A stretch of DNA of 64,000 nt from Unio delphinus (GCA_029339505.1 JAQISU010001235.1:37415815-37479814), one strand, 5' to 3'. Counted from the first letter of the stretch, positions 1-12,261 are shown. Notes: generated by a model from the sequence alone, not told the origin. Made by a program: numbers and translations.

Positions 1-250
1 TTTTGATCATCGTTCATTGACTTTTCTATATGCAGGTGTACGTTTTTTTTTTTTTTTTTTTACATTATTGTTGCTATGCTGATTGTCATTTTTTTTTTTT
101 CTCTTCATGGAACACTGAAGGCTTCCCCACTATTTACATTCTTGGGGGACAACATCTGCTGCGCATATGTTTTCTTTGGGCATTCACTTCATTCCATTTC
201 GTTATTCACCCAAGAATCTAATGTCAGCACTATATGGTGTATTCATACTA
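1..250. other. Non-coding DNA with poly-T tracts
   Basis: T-rich sequence with two long T runs near 46-60 and 91-100. Short open frames here are low-complexity translations. I see no gene. Confidence 0.5.
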
Positions 251-361
251 AACCCTTGAGTGAAGTCCACACAGCTGCCGCTGTCATCCCAACCTACGTT
301 GGACAGCCCAGTCTTCGCTGGGCTCCTTCAGTTTCCGCTGAAGGAACTTCACTCAAGGGTT
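251..361. repeat. Multi-branched inverted repeat, unit 1
   Basis: A perfect 16-bp inverted repeat (251-266 with 346-361) encloses four consecutive small palindromes: 271-284 (5-bp stem, 4-nt loop), 289-302 (5-bp stem, 4-nt loop), 305-324 (7-bp stem, 6-nt loop) and 325-344 (7-bp stem, 6-nt loop). As a single strand this can fold into one outer stem carrying four hairpins, a five-way junction. All listed stems are perfect Watson-Crick matches read directly from the sequence. No open frame is associated with it. The family is not recognised. Candidates are the end of a hairpin-rich DNA transposon, a rolling-circle element end, or a viral-type terminal hairpin remnant. Confidence 0.8.
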
Positions 362-369
362 ATCCATAA

Positions 370-462
370 CATTCTGTCAGGGAGTTTTCACAGACCAGCT
401 GTGACCTCTGTACAACCACGTTGTGCCATTCAGTAGCCACTGAATCACTCACTGACAGAATG
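370..462. repeat. Multi-branched inverted repeat, unit 2
   Basis: A perfect 11-bp inverted repeat (370-380 with 452-462) encloses three palindromes: 388-404 (6-bp stem), 412-424 (5-bp stem) and 428-445 (7-bp stem). It lies 8 bp from unit 1 and has the same architecture with different sequence. This suggests selection or copying of the shape rather than the bases. Function unknown. Confidence 0.8.
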
Positions 463-829
463 AACCAAAACGGCTTCATTAGTAGCAGCAGATAGTCCTC
501 CTAGCCAAAGAGTATAATTATCAATAAAAACTTAACTGAACATGTGTTTTGTTGTGTATAAATGAAAGCGATGATTATTCATAGTAGTTTCTCTTATATC
601 TGCACATCGTGAGCACCGGTGTATGTTACATTTAGATGACGAAAATATTCGTTTTTTCTTTTTCTTTTTCTTTTGTCTGTTTAGTACGAATACAAAAAAT
701 CTTGCAAATTCTTGGGTCTTTTTTTAAGCGATAATTGATTTATTTTTGTATAGTGTTTTTACACTGGTAAATAGATAAATTTAATTGATAAATTTAGGAG
801 ACTAAAATTTATTAATTATACGACGTAGA
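463..829. other. Non-coding, nothing recognised
   Basis: AT-rich sequence between the hairpin units and the Penelope remnant. No gene, repeat array or RNA gene was recognised. Confidence 0.4.
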
Positions 830-835
830 TTAGAT

Positions 836-2060
836 AATGAAGGATTCGATTGTATTCTGAGAGGATTTACATCTCTCTATATTGTACATACTGCTTTGTT
901 TAAAGTCCAATGTTGAGTAATATTACAGGCTTTGTTCAACGCAGAATCAATGATATGTGTAGGATAAGTTCTGTTTTGTAAATATAATTTGGAATTTATT
1001 CAACGAATTTTGTAATTGACAATCATCTGAAATAATACGTAGGTATCTATTTGACTGGCTATGTGGTATACCGTTTTTACATGACATGGGTGATATGAAG
1101 ATTATTCCACATATTGGTGGATATTAGTTTCCTTGATATGAATGTTTGCAGAGTGTTATCAATATTTTATATCACATTTACATCTGAAAATGAAACATGC
1201 GTACTAGACGCAGTATAAGTAAATTTAATTGTCTGGTGAAAATTATTTAGGCGATCAATACAATTTTACAGTTCTTCGGTTGACTGCTTTCAGATATAAA
1301 TATGTCATCGAAAAATCTTAACCAAAGGGATGAATTAAACTTTTCGTTTTGAAGAAAGTCCTTTTCAAATTTACCCATGAAAGGAAAGCGTATGAAGGAG
1401 CCATATTAATACACATTGCCGTACCAATTATGTATATGTGTTTCGTATTATTACATTGAAAAAAAAATATTTTCCAAGATAAGTTTTAATGTTATACAAA
1501 TATCTTCACAAGATCGTGGGCTATTATTTGGATTGTAATCATCATTTGTACACGCTTCAATACCAACTGCATGCGGAAAGTTGGTATATAGTGATGTTAC
1601 ATCTAATAATACCAGGATTGAAATTAACAGATAGATGTGGAATAGACTTAAACCTTTTAATGAAAGTTGTTGTATCTTTAATATATGATTTAATTTTGAG
1701 TTTTGGTTAATATGTAGAATTGAGGTGTAAGCATGCTAGAGGGAAAGTATCAAATTCCTCATATACGGACTTTTTCTTTTGTAACCATCTCATTAATGCA
1801 TGTTGAAGTTTTTAAATTTAATTTCTATTGACGGATCTTCGTCAATATGTCTGTAGTATTTTTCGTCATTTAATTGACGTTCAACTTATTTAAAATAATC
1901 TTCTAGATTCATAATAATGATAGTGTTTGACTAATCATCCTTTTTAATCACTGTAATGTCGTCATTCATTAGATTATTTAAAGACTGAATATAGTCTTAG
2001 AAATATTACTATGATATTGTTTTTTATGATTACAGTTAATATCTCTTTTGTGATCGTATA
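836..2060 (-). pseudogene. Penelope-like element reverse transcriptase remnant
   Basis: Read on the minus strand, this stretch shows the order of Penelope-like (PLE) reverse transcriptase motifs. An LLDVTSLYTNFPH block (motif A, about 1571-1609) comes first. Next is a degraded GTAMxxxMAPSYA block (about 1391-1424), then W-RFFDDIF (motif C, DD catalytic pair, about 1298-1318), and a downstream KNGIPHSQSNRYLRIISDD block (about 1022-1081) typical of PLE RTs. Upstream, about 1650-1900, is a segment matching the usual N-terminal DPS/SYIKDT region. Many frameshifts and stops separate the blocks, so it is dead. I did not recognise a GIY-YIG endonuclease domain. PLEs copy themselves through an RNA intermediate. 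Confidence 0.75.
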
Positions 2061-2125
2061 AATATAATCTAAAAATGAACCATGTAAAAGATGTTTTAAT
2101 TCTGCTATAAAAAGGTTATCTGGGT

Positions 2126-2238
2126 TTGGGGGCGACTTCTCCAGACGAAGTGGGGCGACTTCTCCGGATACGTTGGGGCGAGTTCTCCCAGGGTGAGGTC
2201 TCTATGGGGCGAGATCTCCATGGGGCGAGTTCTCTGCA
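2126..2238. repeat. GGGGCGA-motif short repeat
   Basis: Five imperfect copies of a unit close to TGGGGCGAGTTCTCC spaced about 20-25 bp apart. The block is strikingly GC-rich in an AT-rich context. No gene or known regulatory element is recognised. Confidence 0.6.
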
Positions 2239-3832
2239 TACCTTTTTTAAAAGTCAACCCAAGAATTACTGCAAATATAATTTGAGAACAATTTAACGCA
2301 TGGCAATGACAAGATTGTTTGCATAAAAGCTAGAAATGAAATTTCACAAGATCGAAATGATTTTAATAAAATGTTTGGTGTCTTGTTTTCAACTTTATAT
2401 GTTCCCGAATATATGTGTACGGCCATAAACCGGTTCGAGCGATCCTTCGCTCATTAGCACTAAAAGTCGTTTAGAACTTTGCTCTTTTGACAGAACCAGC
2501 TGATTAACAAGACGGTTATGCGTATGAAAGAAAATCAAAGGTTACCTAAAAATGGCTATCCACGCAAGCGATTGTGAGTTTTTCTGATTGAAAACACTCT
2601 TAACAACTTACAAATATAATGTATGGTTTTATTGGCTAATATGGTTCGCTTTAAGTTTTACCTTATATTGTTTACATACCCAGTTTTCGATAGTTTGAAT
2701 AATAGACCAATCTATATTTCTGTTTCAAAATGTATATAAAAATGTAAGCAAATTTATTGTATTTTAAATTTATACATAAATCTGACTAGATATTAATCAT
2801 AATAAGTTGAGACTAGAGTGGGAAACCATGGCAAATATCCTTTCATATTTAGTTTGACTCGCTCGATTCACTCAAACCTTTGTCATTAACTTATCAGTTA
2901 TCTTCGTTATACCAGAGCAATCGTTGTAGATTGAGTTCATATTGCAAGAGAAAAATATGCATGTTAAAAGGAGAAATTATTGACAGACATATCCAATCAC
3001 AATCGAGGGTTTTTAAATGTTTCTGTATGGAACTGGTTTCCATAGGATACATATCACTTTTGGAGTATTGTTAATAGACGTGGAGGAGAATAAGCACTGA
3101 AAATTGAATATACGCAATTGTTTGCTCTATAACCAATGAAAATGCTGCATGGATTCAAGAATAAGTACATATCATTTGGCACCTGGTGCTGTATCTGAAT
3201 ATCAGCATTGTGTACAAAATAAGCTGGTATGTGAGAGAAAATAAATTGCAATATTGAAAGTACTGGATTATCTACATCAAAATGTGCCCAAAAAAATTAT
3301 ATGTTCAGCTGCAGCAGTTGTATATAATTTAAAATAAACTTGTATAATTGTGTATAATTTAAAATAAATGTGTCTAATTTAAAATAAATGTGAATAATTG
3401 TGCTAATTTAATATAAAAAAATGAGAAATGGAAACTATCACAATATCTCTATAATTCTATGACTATGAAGGTAGTGAGTTTTGAGTCTCACCTGACTACT
3501 TAGCACTAGCCCCCTTAAAACCTTTTCTTGGAACTGCACCAAGGACCTGAAACTATACTTGTCTTTGACCAATCCTCTTGCTGCCTCCTTCCTAGAATAG
3601 ATAAGTTATAACTGTATACAGACACATTTAGCTTCATAGTAGCCTAAGATTTTAGCCTCAGTGTTGTTGAGACTTTGATCCTATATTGGAGCAAAATAAA
3701 CTATTGTCAAATACATAAAGATGACTGTAGTTAAAATCTATTACCTAAATCAAGTTGTTTTTCAGGAAGTTTGGCAATGATAAAGTTATTAAACCTATAT
3801 CAGGTAAATTATATAGCGTATATATATATATA

Positions 3833-3922
<90 letters not shown>

Positions 3923-4711
3923 TTATGCTAACCATAACTTGTCCACTATGACAGATAATATAAGATTCTCACATTAATTCATTTTCCATATAGGGCATGT
4001 TATGTTGATATTCTTTATGATAAGCAATCCAATGCATACCATATTTAGTACAATCTGTTTACATTTCAAATATGGGAGTAACATCATAATGTGGCGTACA
4101 CAAAAAATGAGGCTGAAAATGGAATTAAGTTATCGGTTTAATTATCATGGCAGACGATTTGAGAGAAGATATCAGATAAGAAGGTAAACAATATTTTACA
4201 TGTATTTCTGCAAAGATATACAGCAATTCTGGTATTAAATAAGAGGACTTTCGAATTTCTTTCAGTATATGTGAGGAACATGTTCACAGTGTTTTATAGT
4301 GCTGAAAGAGTGCAGTGTGTGAACACCTGGCTGATCCATTGATATACATATGCACATGTTAATACCTATCCACAATGTAGGAGTACTAATATTAGTACTA
4401 ACAGACACTTAATCTACTGCTGAAAGACCAGAATCTATGACCTTTTTTGACCATGACACTCTTCAGTATTGTGAAACATTATGCAATGCTCAGTCAGTCT
4501 AAAATGAGTTGTAAATCATTTATTAGACATTAAATACTGTAAATTAATTAAATTTCATGCATTTTGCAATAAAGTGTTGCTTATTTCATTATTACTTACT
4601 GTCTTTGCTTGATTTTAAATTGGGCCTAATTGCAAACTGCATAGAACCCAACCTGCCATCACATGATATGCTCTCAGGTCTGTGTCACTATAGTTTGTTA
4701 GGAATAATTAG
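2239..4711. other. Non-coding stretch with (TA)n tract
   Basis: No gene recognised. It contains a (TA)n microsatellite at about 3834-3917 and short AT-rich repeats near 3320-3400. It could hold the unseen 5' exon of the MFSD1-like gene, but no convincing start exon was found. Confidence 0.4.
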
Positions 4712-4816
4712 TAGAGCAAACAACATAGACCCTGATCTGCTGGCATATTATGCGGCAGCTGGTCAGCATGTATGTGGTTTGCAGTTGGACCTAACTCATA
4801 AGCATATATGGTACTT
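4712..4816. repeat. Dispersed palindromic repeat, copy 1
   Basis: This segment resembles 63855-63968. Both contain AACAACATAGACCCTGATCTGC followed by a spacer, an imperfect reverse complement of it, and the tail GCATATATGGTACT. The internal inverted repeat suggests a MITE-like or foldback element. This copy is more decayed than the one at 63.9 kb. Confidence 0.6.
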
Positions 4817-5147
4817 ACGGGAAGATGTCTGAGTGTCTCAACATATTATATTTGACTATTGCATCTTTCAATTTATGGATTGTAGCAGCCATGTAAACTG
4901 TGATAATTGCTAAGCAGACTATATAGTTTTTGTCATTTATGATACTAACAATTTTGTTTACTGGTAATTACAAAATTGCACTATGTTGAATATATTTGTA
5001 CAGGTTAAAATTAAATGATGAGAAATGGTAGCCATTCGATAAGGAAAACATTTCTTGTTTTGTAACCAGTGCTGTCATTCTAAGAGGCTCGATGTATGAC
5101 TTGTATATTCTTGTATATGTAATATTCTTAGTATATAAACTTTACTT
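4817..5147. other. Non-coding, nothing recognised
   Basis: AT-rich sequence between the palindromic repeat and the hAT MITE. No gene or array recognised. Confidence 0.4.
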
Positions 5148-5330
5148 CAGGCATCTCAGAAAAGTGGCCTGTGGGCTGCATGTGGTCCATCAAGCTGTAT
5201 CCTGTATCCTGCAGCTTGTAAAATGATTGGGGTTACAAGGTGTCATGAGAGATAACAAATGTGGTATGGCCCTTGGGCTATCAAAAATGCCCTTATGTGG
5301 CCCTCAGGATGTTTGAGTTTTAGACCTCTG
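5148..5330. mobile_element. hAT-type MITE with 8-bp target duplication
   Basis: The element starts CAGGCATCTCAG and ends TTTAGACCTCTG, giving CAG...CTG termini. It has loosely inverted GGCC-rich subterminal sequence. It is flanked on both sides by the direct repeat CTTTACTT (5140-5147 and 5331-5338). An 8-bp duplication with CAG/CTG ends is the hallmark of hAT transposons. At 183 bp it is non-autonomous. Confidence 0.75.
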
Positions 5331-5859
5331 CTTTACTTAATAATGTAACAGCTAAAACTATAATTTGCTTGTATCTGCTTTGATATAAATTTTGTTTAGC
5401 CTAAATTAACAGAATAGCAAGATATAGCTTTTGTTTTCTAGTGACTGCGGTAACCTTGTTGTAAACATTTTCAAGCTTGTGATTGAAGTTTTTCATTTCT
5501 TTTTGTTTCCTAAAACATTAATAGATTATTCTCACACATGAGATGAAGCATCTTGAAGTGATAATAATTTTCTTGCTTTTGGGTTCAAAGTGACAATATT
5601 TGTGTATACTTATTTGGGTCCATATAAGGGTTGTGAGTGATGTATGGGGTCAAAAGCCAAATGGAAAAAATACAATAATTACTGTCACATTTTGTAAAAA
5701 AATTTGGACCAACTTTACACATGCACTGCATGAGTATTGGCCCAATTTGGAGAACCTGGCTTTCTTGTTTTTATTTGCAATATTCGCACATTACCTATTG
5801 TTTAATATTTCTGTATATTTACATATTTTAAATCTGAACATCTTTTGTCCTCTTTTCAG
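5331..5859. other. Non-coding upstream of the first visible exon
   Basis: AT-rich sequence ending in a polypyrimidine tract and CAG acceptor at 5857-5859. No other feature seen. Confidence 0.4.
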
Positions 5860-5960
5860 TTCTGTACAGGTTTCTGGTACTGTTCTTCAACTGTTTGCTG
5901 ACATTTGGCTCCTACTTTTGTTTTGACATGCCCAGTGTTCTACAGGACCAGTTCACAGGG
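5860..5960 (+). CDS. MFSD1: MFSD1-like transporter, exon (TM1 region)
   Basis: First visible exon of a major facilitator superfamily transporter of the MFSD1 family; vertebrate MFSD1 is a lysosomal MFS protein. It is bounded by a pyrimidine-rich TTTTCAG acceptor and a GTAATT donor. It encodes a hydrophobic helix with LTFGSYFCFDMPSVLQ, matching the conserved TM1 end and following loop of MFSD1 proteins. The exon starts in phase 1 (two bases complete a codon begun upstream) and ends in phase 0. It joins in frame to 13564-13667. The exon carrying the start codon was not identified. Confidence 0.8.
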
Positions 5961-6179
5961 GTAATTCATTAAGTTTAGCCTCTATCATCATTCTCTTTCC
6001 TTGAGTAAGGAACATAGGTTGACTAGAAATATCCACAATGAGTTTATGGTATGGTCCAGTGTATGTCTCTCATCCGTCTATCTATCAACAGTTGCTTGTT
6101 GCCAGTCTGGAGGCCATATTTCTGATCTTTTTGTGATCACACATACAAGTTTTGGATGAATTGGGTGATAGGCATGAGC

Positions 6180-6800
6180 GGTGCATGTTAATAAATTGGT
6201 CTTGTATCTGATTGGCTGGGCTGTGCATGTTAATAAATTGGTCTTGTATCTGATTGGCTGGGCTGTGCAAGTTAATAAATTGGTCTTGTATCTGATTGGC
6301 TGGCCTGTGCATGTTAATAAATTGGTCTTGTATCTGATTGGCTGGGCTGGTTACCACTCTAGAGACCACAATTCTTGCCTGATTTTGGTTAGGCTTGTAA
6401 GTTAAGGTTATATTGTCAAGATCTCTGATGAGTTCATTAAATAGTGAGATCCATGCATATTAATCAAGTGATCTTGCATTAGAATGACAAAGCTTATTAC
6501 AACTCTGAAGCCCTATTCCTTGTCTGATTTTGATACAACTTGGAATATGTGCACAAATCATTTTGATTCTGGACAGATTTGATAATTAGTGAGAGTCATG
6601 CATATTAACTGTACATGTAATCTCATCAGCTTGGCTAAAAATAAGTGAGAGCCATGCATTTTAACTGAAATCTTGCATCTGATTGGCTAAAATGAGTGAG
6701 TCATGCATATTAACTATAATCTTGCATCTGACTGGCTAAAAAATGTGTGAGTCATACATATTAACTGTAATCTTGCATCTGATTGGATAAATTTGTTACC
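6180..6800. repeat. 42-bp minisatellite with degenerate flank
   Basis: Four near-identical 42-bp units at about 6183-6350 contain TTGGTCTTGTATCTGATTGG. More diverged relatives (CATGCATATTAACT...ATCTGATTGGCTAAA) continue to about 6800. It is open in several frames only because the unit length is a multiple of 3; I do not call a gene. Confidence 0.85.
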
Positions 6801-8024
6801 ACTCTGGAGGTCATATTTCTGGTTCAGTGTTTTTATTAAATAGGTAAATAAGGGCTTATATCAGCATGATCTCTGGCAAGATTGATGTTGAGTGAGATCA
6901 ACACATATTAATAGGGTCATCTTAAATTAGACTGGATTATTAGCAAGTTACCAAACTGAATAACATATCTCTTAAATGATTTTGATAAAACTGGGAATAT
7001 AGGTTTATGTCATAATGATCTATGACAAGTTAGTGAGTAAGAGCCATACATTTTTGCATCAAACTGACCCTACTTAACAAAATCAGATGAATTTATTTAT
7101 GATTATATTTTGATCAGAGTAATTAAACTGTTGTTAAGATGTTGATTATAGAGTTGAAAAAAAATCATGATTTTTTTATACAAAATTTAACAAATGGGTT
7201 GAAAAATTTAAGATTTTTTTGTTTGTTATTAATGAAAGTTAGCAGGCTATTGTATACAATTATATAGTGAATTTTTAGATTTAGGTTTTTCCGTTTATTT
7301 GCAGAGTATGTACAGTTTATATAAGTTATAATGTGATATTTTAAAGTTATTGGAAAGCAAGAATAAAGCAGTCATTTAAGTTGAAACATTTAAAACCACT
7401 ACATCTAAATATTACATTTTCAGTGTCCATTTCTGATCTAGGATAATTACCTTGTGTTTAAGAGTTTGTAATAAAATGTTCTAACTATAGAGGTATTTTG
7501 TTTTTAACTGCTGTCTGTCTGGTTGCAGATTTCATGTTTCATATTGCAATTCCATTTTACAAGTCTTATATATTGCACAACACCCAGGAGTGACAATCCT
7601 GTCAGACACAAGTTTTTTTTTCTTCTAGGCATTGCATAAACAGTAATATAGAGATTCACAGATTCCAGTGTCTAAGATATAATCCAAGGCTTTTTCTTCA
7701 TAATAGTACCTGACTAAATGAACCTGCAACTTATATATGCTATGCCTGCTTTGTAATTAATACTTTAGACACATGATAGACAGTTGCAATTAGTTTAGCA
7801 GATCCTATCATTTTCATCTGTTTGAAATTAGACTTAGATTTTGAATATTTAAAGTTCAAACACTAAATTACAATTACTTGAGCAGATCCAATATGTATTT
7901 ATTTAGATTCAAATTTTGAATGTAAGACATTATAATTAATAAATCATTTGGATGATTCTTTTAAAGAATTTTCATTGGAAAGATTTAAATCCTCGTTGGA
8001 TAGGTGTAAACATGAGCAAGATCT
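6801..8024. other. Intron, nothing recognised
   Basis: AT-rich intron sequence without recognised gene, repeat array or RNA gene. Confidence 0.4.
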
Positions 8025-9905
8025 ACACACACATATGATGTAATATGGTATATAATTATCTAAATTACACACACACACACATATAATGTGGTATATGATT
8101 AATTGATCTACACACACATATGTAATGTAGTATATAATTATTTAAATTACACATGCACATATATCATGTAATGTGGTTTATAATTAGCTGATCTACACAC
8201 ATAAATTGTGTAATGTGGTTTAAAATTAGTTGATTTACACACATAAATCATGTAATGGGGTTAATAATTAACTGATCTACACACATATCATGTAATGTGT
8301 TTATAATTAGCTGATCTACACACATATGTAGATCATGTAATGTGTATATAATTAGCTGTGTTATGTTCTTAGGCTCGAATAAGCAGCAACACAGAAAGAG
8401 TGAAAACTAACAAGCTTGTAAAATTTAACAATGAATTTATTAAGTACAATTATTTTCATAAAATAAATAAACTTACGGTTTTAGAGAATCAAATCCAACA
8501 TTAATCCAATATAGAATTCACAAAATAATCCACTAATGAAATTGCAAGAGTCCTGATAAATAAATGTTCTAATAGTTCCAGGTTCGAATCTTGATGATGT
8601 AATCCAAAATGGCTGACAATGTCACGTGATGCAGTTCTTGTTTTTAAAATAATCCAAATGAAAATCATAAACACATGTCCTTTTCCAGTTAAATGGAATA
8701 ATTCCTTTTGCTACAACGAAATGACACAATGTCCAGTACAAGGTAATGAAAATTATAACACAAACAGAAAACACAACTATTAACTTTAAAAGCCCAGATT
8801 CTACTGAATCTCTCTCCCAGTACAATAATTTAAATACCCATTTTGTTTTTTACGTAAACAAAGGATCACGTGATTTTCTGGAAGGTCAAAGAAAGAAGCT
8901 ACTTTCACTAAGTCATGTACTAATAAAATGATCCAGAAGAAAATCAGCCACTAATTACTAAAAATTAAAAGATATTTTTGGATCTAGCCAATCATTACCA
9001 AGGCTTGTTTACACTCTCTAAAGAAGGGTCAGAAATGAGGTCAACAAGCCAAGGTCAACCTGTGTTTACAGCTAGAGTCTAGGTCAGCCTGAATTTTCCA
9101 GAATAATCTCCCAATTAATGAATTTTAAACCCTAAATGACAAATTTGGATTTGACAATTAAAAATAAATAATTTAAATCCAATAGATGTAACAGCTGATC
9201 TACACATACACATATATATCATGTAACGTGGCATTTGATTAGTTGACCTAGACACACCTATGATGTAACATGGTATGTAATTAGCTGATCTACATACATA
9301 TATGATGTAATATGGTATATGATTAGCTTATCTAGACACACATATGTGGTATGTAATTAGCTGATCTACACACAAATATGATGTAATGTGGTAAATAAGT
9401 AGCTGATCTACACACATACACACACACACACACACAAATCATGTAATATGGTATATTATTAGCTAATCTACACACACATATCATGTAATGTGGTTTAAAA
9501 TTAACTGATCTACACACACATCATGTAATGTTTATTATTAGCTAATCTACACACACATATGTAATGTGGTTTATAATTATCTAAATTACATGAATAATGT
9601 GGTATATGATTAACTGATCAACACACACACATTTGATATGTAATATGATATGATTAACTGATCAATGCACACATATGTAATGTGGTATACAATTTACTGA
9701 TCAACACACATATGTAATGTGGTATATGATTAGCTGATCTACACATGCACATGTAATGTGGTATACACTTTGCTGATCAACACACATATGTAATGTGGTA
9801 TATGATTAGCTGATCTACACACGCACATGTAATGTGGTATACAATTTGATGATCAACACAAATATCATGTAACATGGTACATGTATATGATTAGCTGATA
9901 TAAAT
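8025..9905. repeat. Degenerate ~40-bp minisatellite, interrupted
   Basis: Many diverged copies of a unit resembling TTAGCTGATCTACACACACATATCATGTAATGTGGTATATAA occur at 8025-8358 and again at 9194-9905. A separate insertion of about 835 bp (8359-9193) splits the array. Confidence 0.8.
8359..9193. mobile_element. Possible solo LTR inserted in the minisatellite
   Basis: The insert begins TGTTATG and ends ATGTAACA, so it has TG...CA ends within a 5-bp inverted repeat TGTTA/TAACA. It is flanked by the direct repeat GCTG (8355-8358 and 9194-9197). It contains AATAAA signals but no long ORF. The size and ends fit a solo LTR of a Gypsy-like element. A MITE cannot be excluded, and the short duplication could be chance because the host array itself contains GCTG. 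Confidence 0.45.
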
Positions 9906-11034
9906 ATGCTTGATACACCTCTACAGTGACAACCACCTGGTAGTAGTGTTGCATCATGGGTTCCACATCAGTAAAATCCTGAAATCCTTTCAGGAGCTCC
10001 TTTCTTTTGGAGTTCAAAGACATCATCAGTAGAGTGGTATTCAGTTTTGGAGCAGTGCAAACCTATAATATTGTTTCATTATTCACACATCAATTTTCAG
10101 TGTTGATTATAAGAGACCAGACAACTTGTCTAGTACCCAGATAAGCATTGTAGATTAATTTCTGTTTTGTATCCATATATATTGTATATTGTATCCATAT
10201 TATTCATTATCATATTATTATTATTGTTAGTAGTTGTATTAGTAGTATAAATACTGCTGATCTATTGTTACAAGTTGGAATTCCAAGGAGTCTTGTGGTT
10301 ATTGTATTTATATCCTTGTCAAAAATACGAACTAATACTGTCAGCATTATGCACTTGATCATTTGACTCGTCAATGAAAATGGTGAATTTTTCATTGCAG
10401 CACATGTCTATGACTTTTCCATCCCAATGAGGACCCAGCACTTGGGTCATGATGTGAGTAGTTTAGTCCGTTTGCATGAGAACTTTTGTGCAATTTCCCA
10501 GTCTTTGAACATAATTTTGACTAGATTAAAAAAATCATCCAAGTCTTGGAACAATATTTGACTAGATCAGAAAAAAATTATCTGTGTCCTGGAACATTAT
10601 TTTGATGAGATCTAAAAAAGATAATCTGCTTGAAGATTATGTTCAGCTATAAAGTTTTTAGATAGTGACTTGGCATATGTAACTTGATAGATTGTGACTT
10701 GGCACATGTAACTCTATAGATTGTGACTTGGCACATTTAACTCTATCCTCATTTAAGGCAGATTTTGAAAATATGGATTTCATTGATGGCGTATTCCCTT
10801 TTCCATCTATCATCAAGTTTCATTCAATTAGTATATTTACATGGTTTTTGTGATTTGACATTGGGATGTAATGCATGCTTAGATTTCGTGACTGACCTTA
10901 AGCACCTAAGTCAAACTGACCCAGTTTTCATGCAAGTTGTGTAATCCATCTAACATCAATTAACATCTTTAATCCTAATTACTTTTGATCATAAATAGTA
11001 TAGTCTCTAATCCATCACTTTGAGCATCAAACCA
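9906..11034. other. Intron, nothing recognised
   Basis: No gene recognised. It contains short local duplications, for example GTGACTTGGCACAT near 10670-10740. Confidence 0.4.
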
Positions 11035-11286
11035 GAACATAAATCAAAGTAATGTGTATTGATTTATGCTAAATGAACATAAATCAAAGTAATGTGTATT
11101 GATTTATGCTAAATGAACATAAATCAAAGTAATGTGTATTGATTTATGCTAAATGAACATAAATCAAAGTAATGTGTATTGATTTATGCTAAATCAAAGT
11201 AATGTGTATTGATTTATGCTAAATCAAAGTAATGTGTATTGATTTATGCTAAATCAAAGTAATGTGTATTGATTTATGCTAAATGA
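11035..11286. repeat. 40/30-bp tandem repeat with internal hairpin
   Basis: Four 40-bp units are followed by three 30-bp units that have lost the 10-bp AAATGAACAT segment. Each unit holds an inverted repeat (ATAAATCAA / TTGATTTAT). The change from 40 to 30 bp midway shows two separate expansion steps. Confidence 0.9.
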
Positions 11287-11569
11287 GCTCTTTAGTAACT
11301 CAACCAGAATCGATTAACATCTTTAATCCTTTCGGAATTTCTTCTGCTCACACACCGTAAAATCTACTTTGTCAAACTTCAAACAGTGAAACCAGCTGAC
11401 CATGCCAACAGGATCAAAGGGTTAAATTAGCAACTACATTGTTTTGTTCTGTTTAAATGATTTCGCAGTTACAAGATTACTGGTAATTAGTACTAATGTA
11501 CATATACTAAATTTAAATCAAAATGGGGAAAATAAATTTTATAATAACAATTTTGCATATGCGGGAAGT

Positions 11570-12245
11570 TTCAGTGAAGGATGGGAGACATCCCTATTCT
11601 CAAGTGCTTTAGCCATAATTCTCTCCAGAAAGATGTCCAATAGTGCGGGAGAGAGCAGACAGCCTTGTCTGACTCCAACTGATGTTCTGAATCAGTCCCC
11701 TATGCTGCCATTTAATGTAGACTGCACTGGCGGCCTTGTCATAGAGGTGCTCTATTACTGTGATGAGGTTGGCATTGATTTTGTACAGTCTCATGGTTGC
11801 CCACAAGGCAGCATGCCATACCCTGTCAAATACCTTCCTGAAATTCATGAAGACATGGTACAGATCATTCTGGTGTTGGAGGTATTTCTCACACAATATC
11901 CTGAGGTTGAAGATCTGCTCTATTGTACTGCACCCTGCTCTGAAACCTGCCTGCACCGCGGCAATAATCTTTTCAGCCTGTGGCTTTAGTCTGTTTAGCA
12001 GTATTCTCAACATGACTTTGCTTGGGTGGCATATAAGACTAATTGTATGGTGGTTTTGACACTGTTGCAAGTTGCCTTTCTTGGGAATGGCAATGATCAG
12101 TGATTGGGTCTATGGCAATGGCCATACTCCTGTTTGCCAGATCTTGTTGCAGATGTTTGTGAGGGTGCTAATCATTGCTTCTCCCCAATATGGACCATTT
12201 ATGCTGGGATATTGTCCACTCGTACTGACTTCCACTTTTTCAGCA
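11570..12245 (-). pseudogene. LINE reverse transcriptase fragment (3' part)
   Basis: On the minus strand, about 11609-12070 encodes an almost open non-LTR reverse transcriptase segment. It has a HTISLICHPSKVMLRILLNRL block, an AGFRAGCST block, a motif A-like FRKVFDRVWH (usually FxKAFDxVWH) and an LSAL-TIGH-like remnant after it. Upstream, near 12200-12240, lies the KSVRVDNIPA block that normally precedes it. Ends are truncated and motif C is absent, so it is a dead fragment. The conserved blocks fit an RTE/CR1-type LINE; the exact clade is not certain. Confidence 0.8.
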
Positions 12246-12261
12246 AAAACACAATACAGAA

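Noticed and set aside
2552..2574. Possible first exon of the transporter (ATG with a downstream GTGAGT donor)
   Set aside because: The phase would fit, but only about seven residues are encoded and nothing resembles an MFSD1 N-terminus.
4147..4184. ATG followed by a GTAAAC donor-like site
   Set aside because: The frame contains a stop before the donor.
6085..6405. Repetitive frames on both strands
   Set aside because: Caused by a 42-bp minisatellite.
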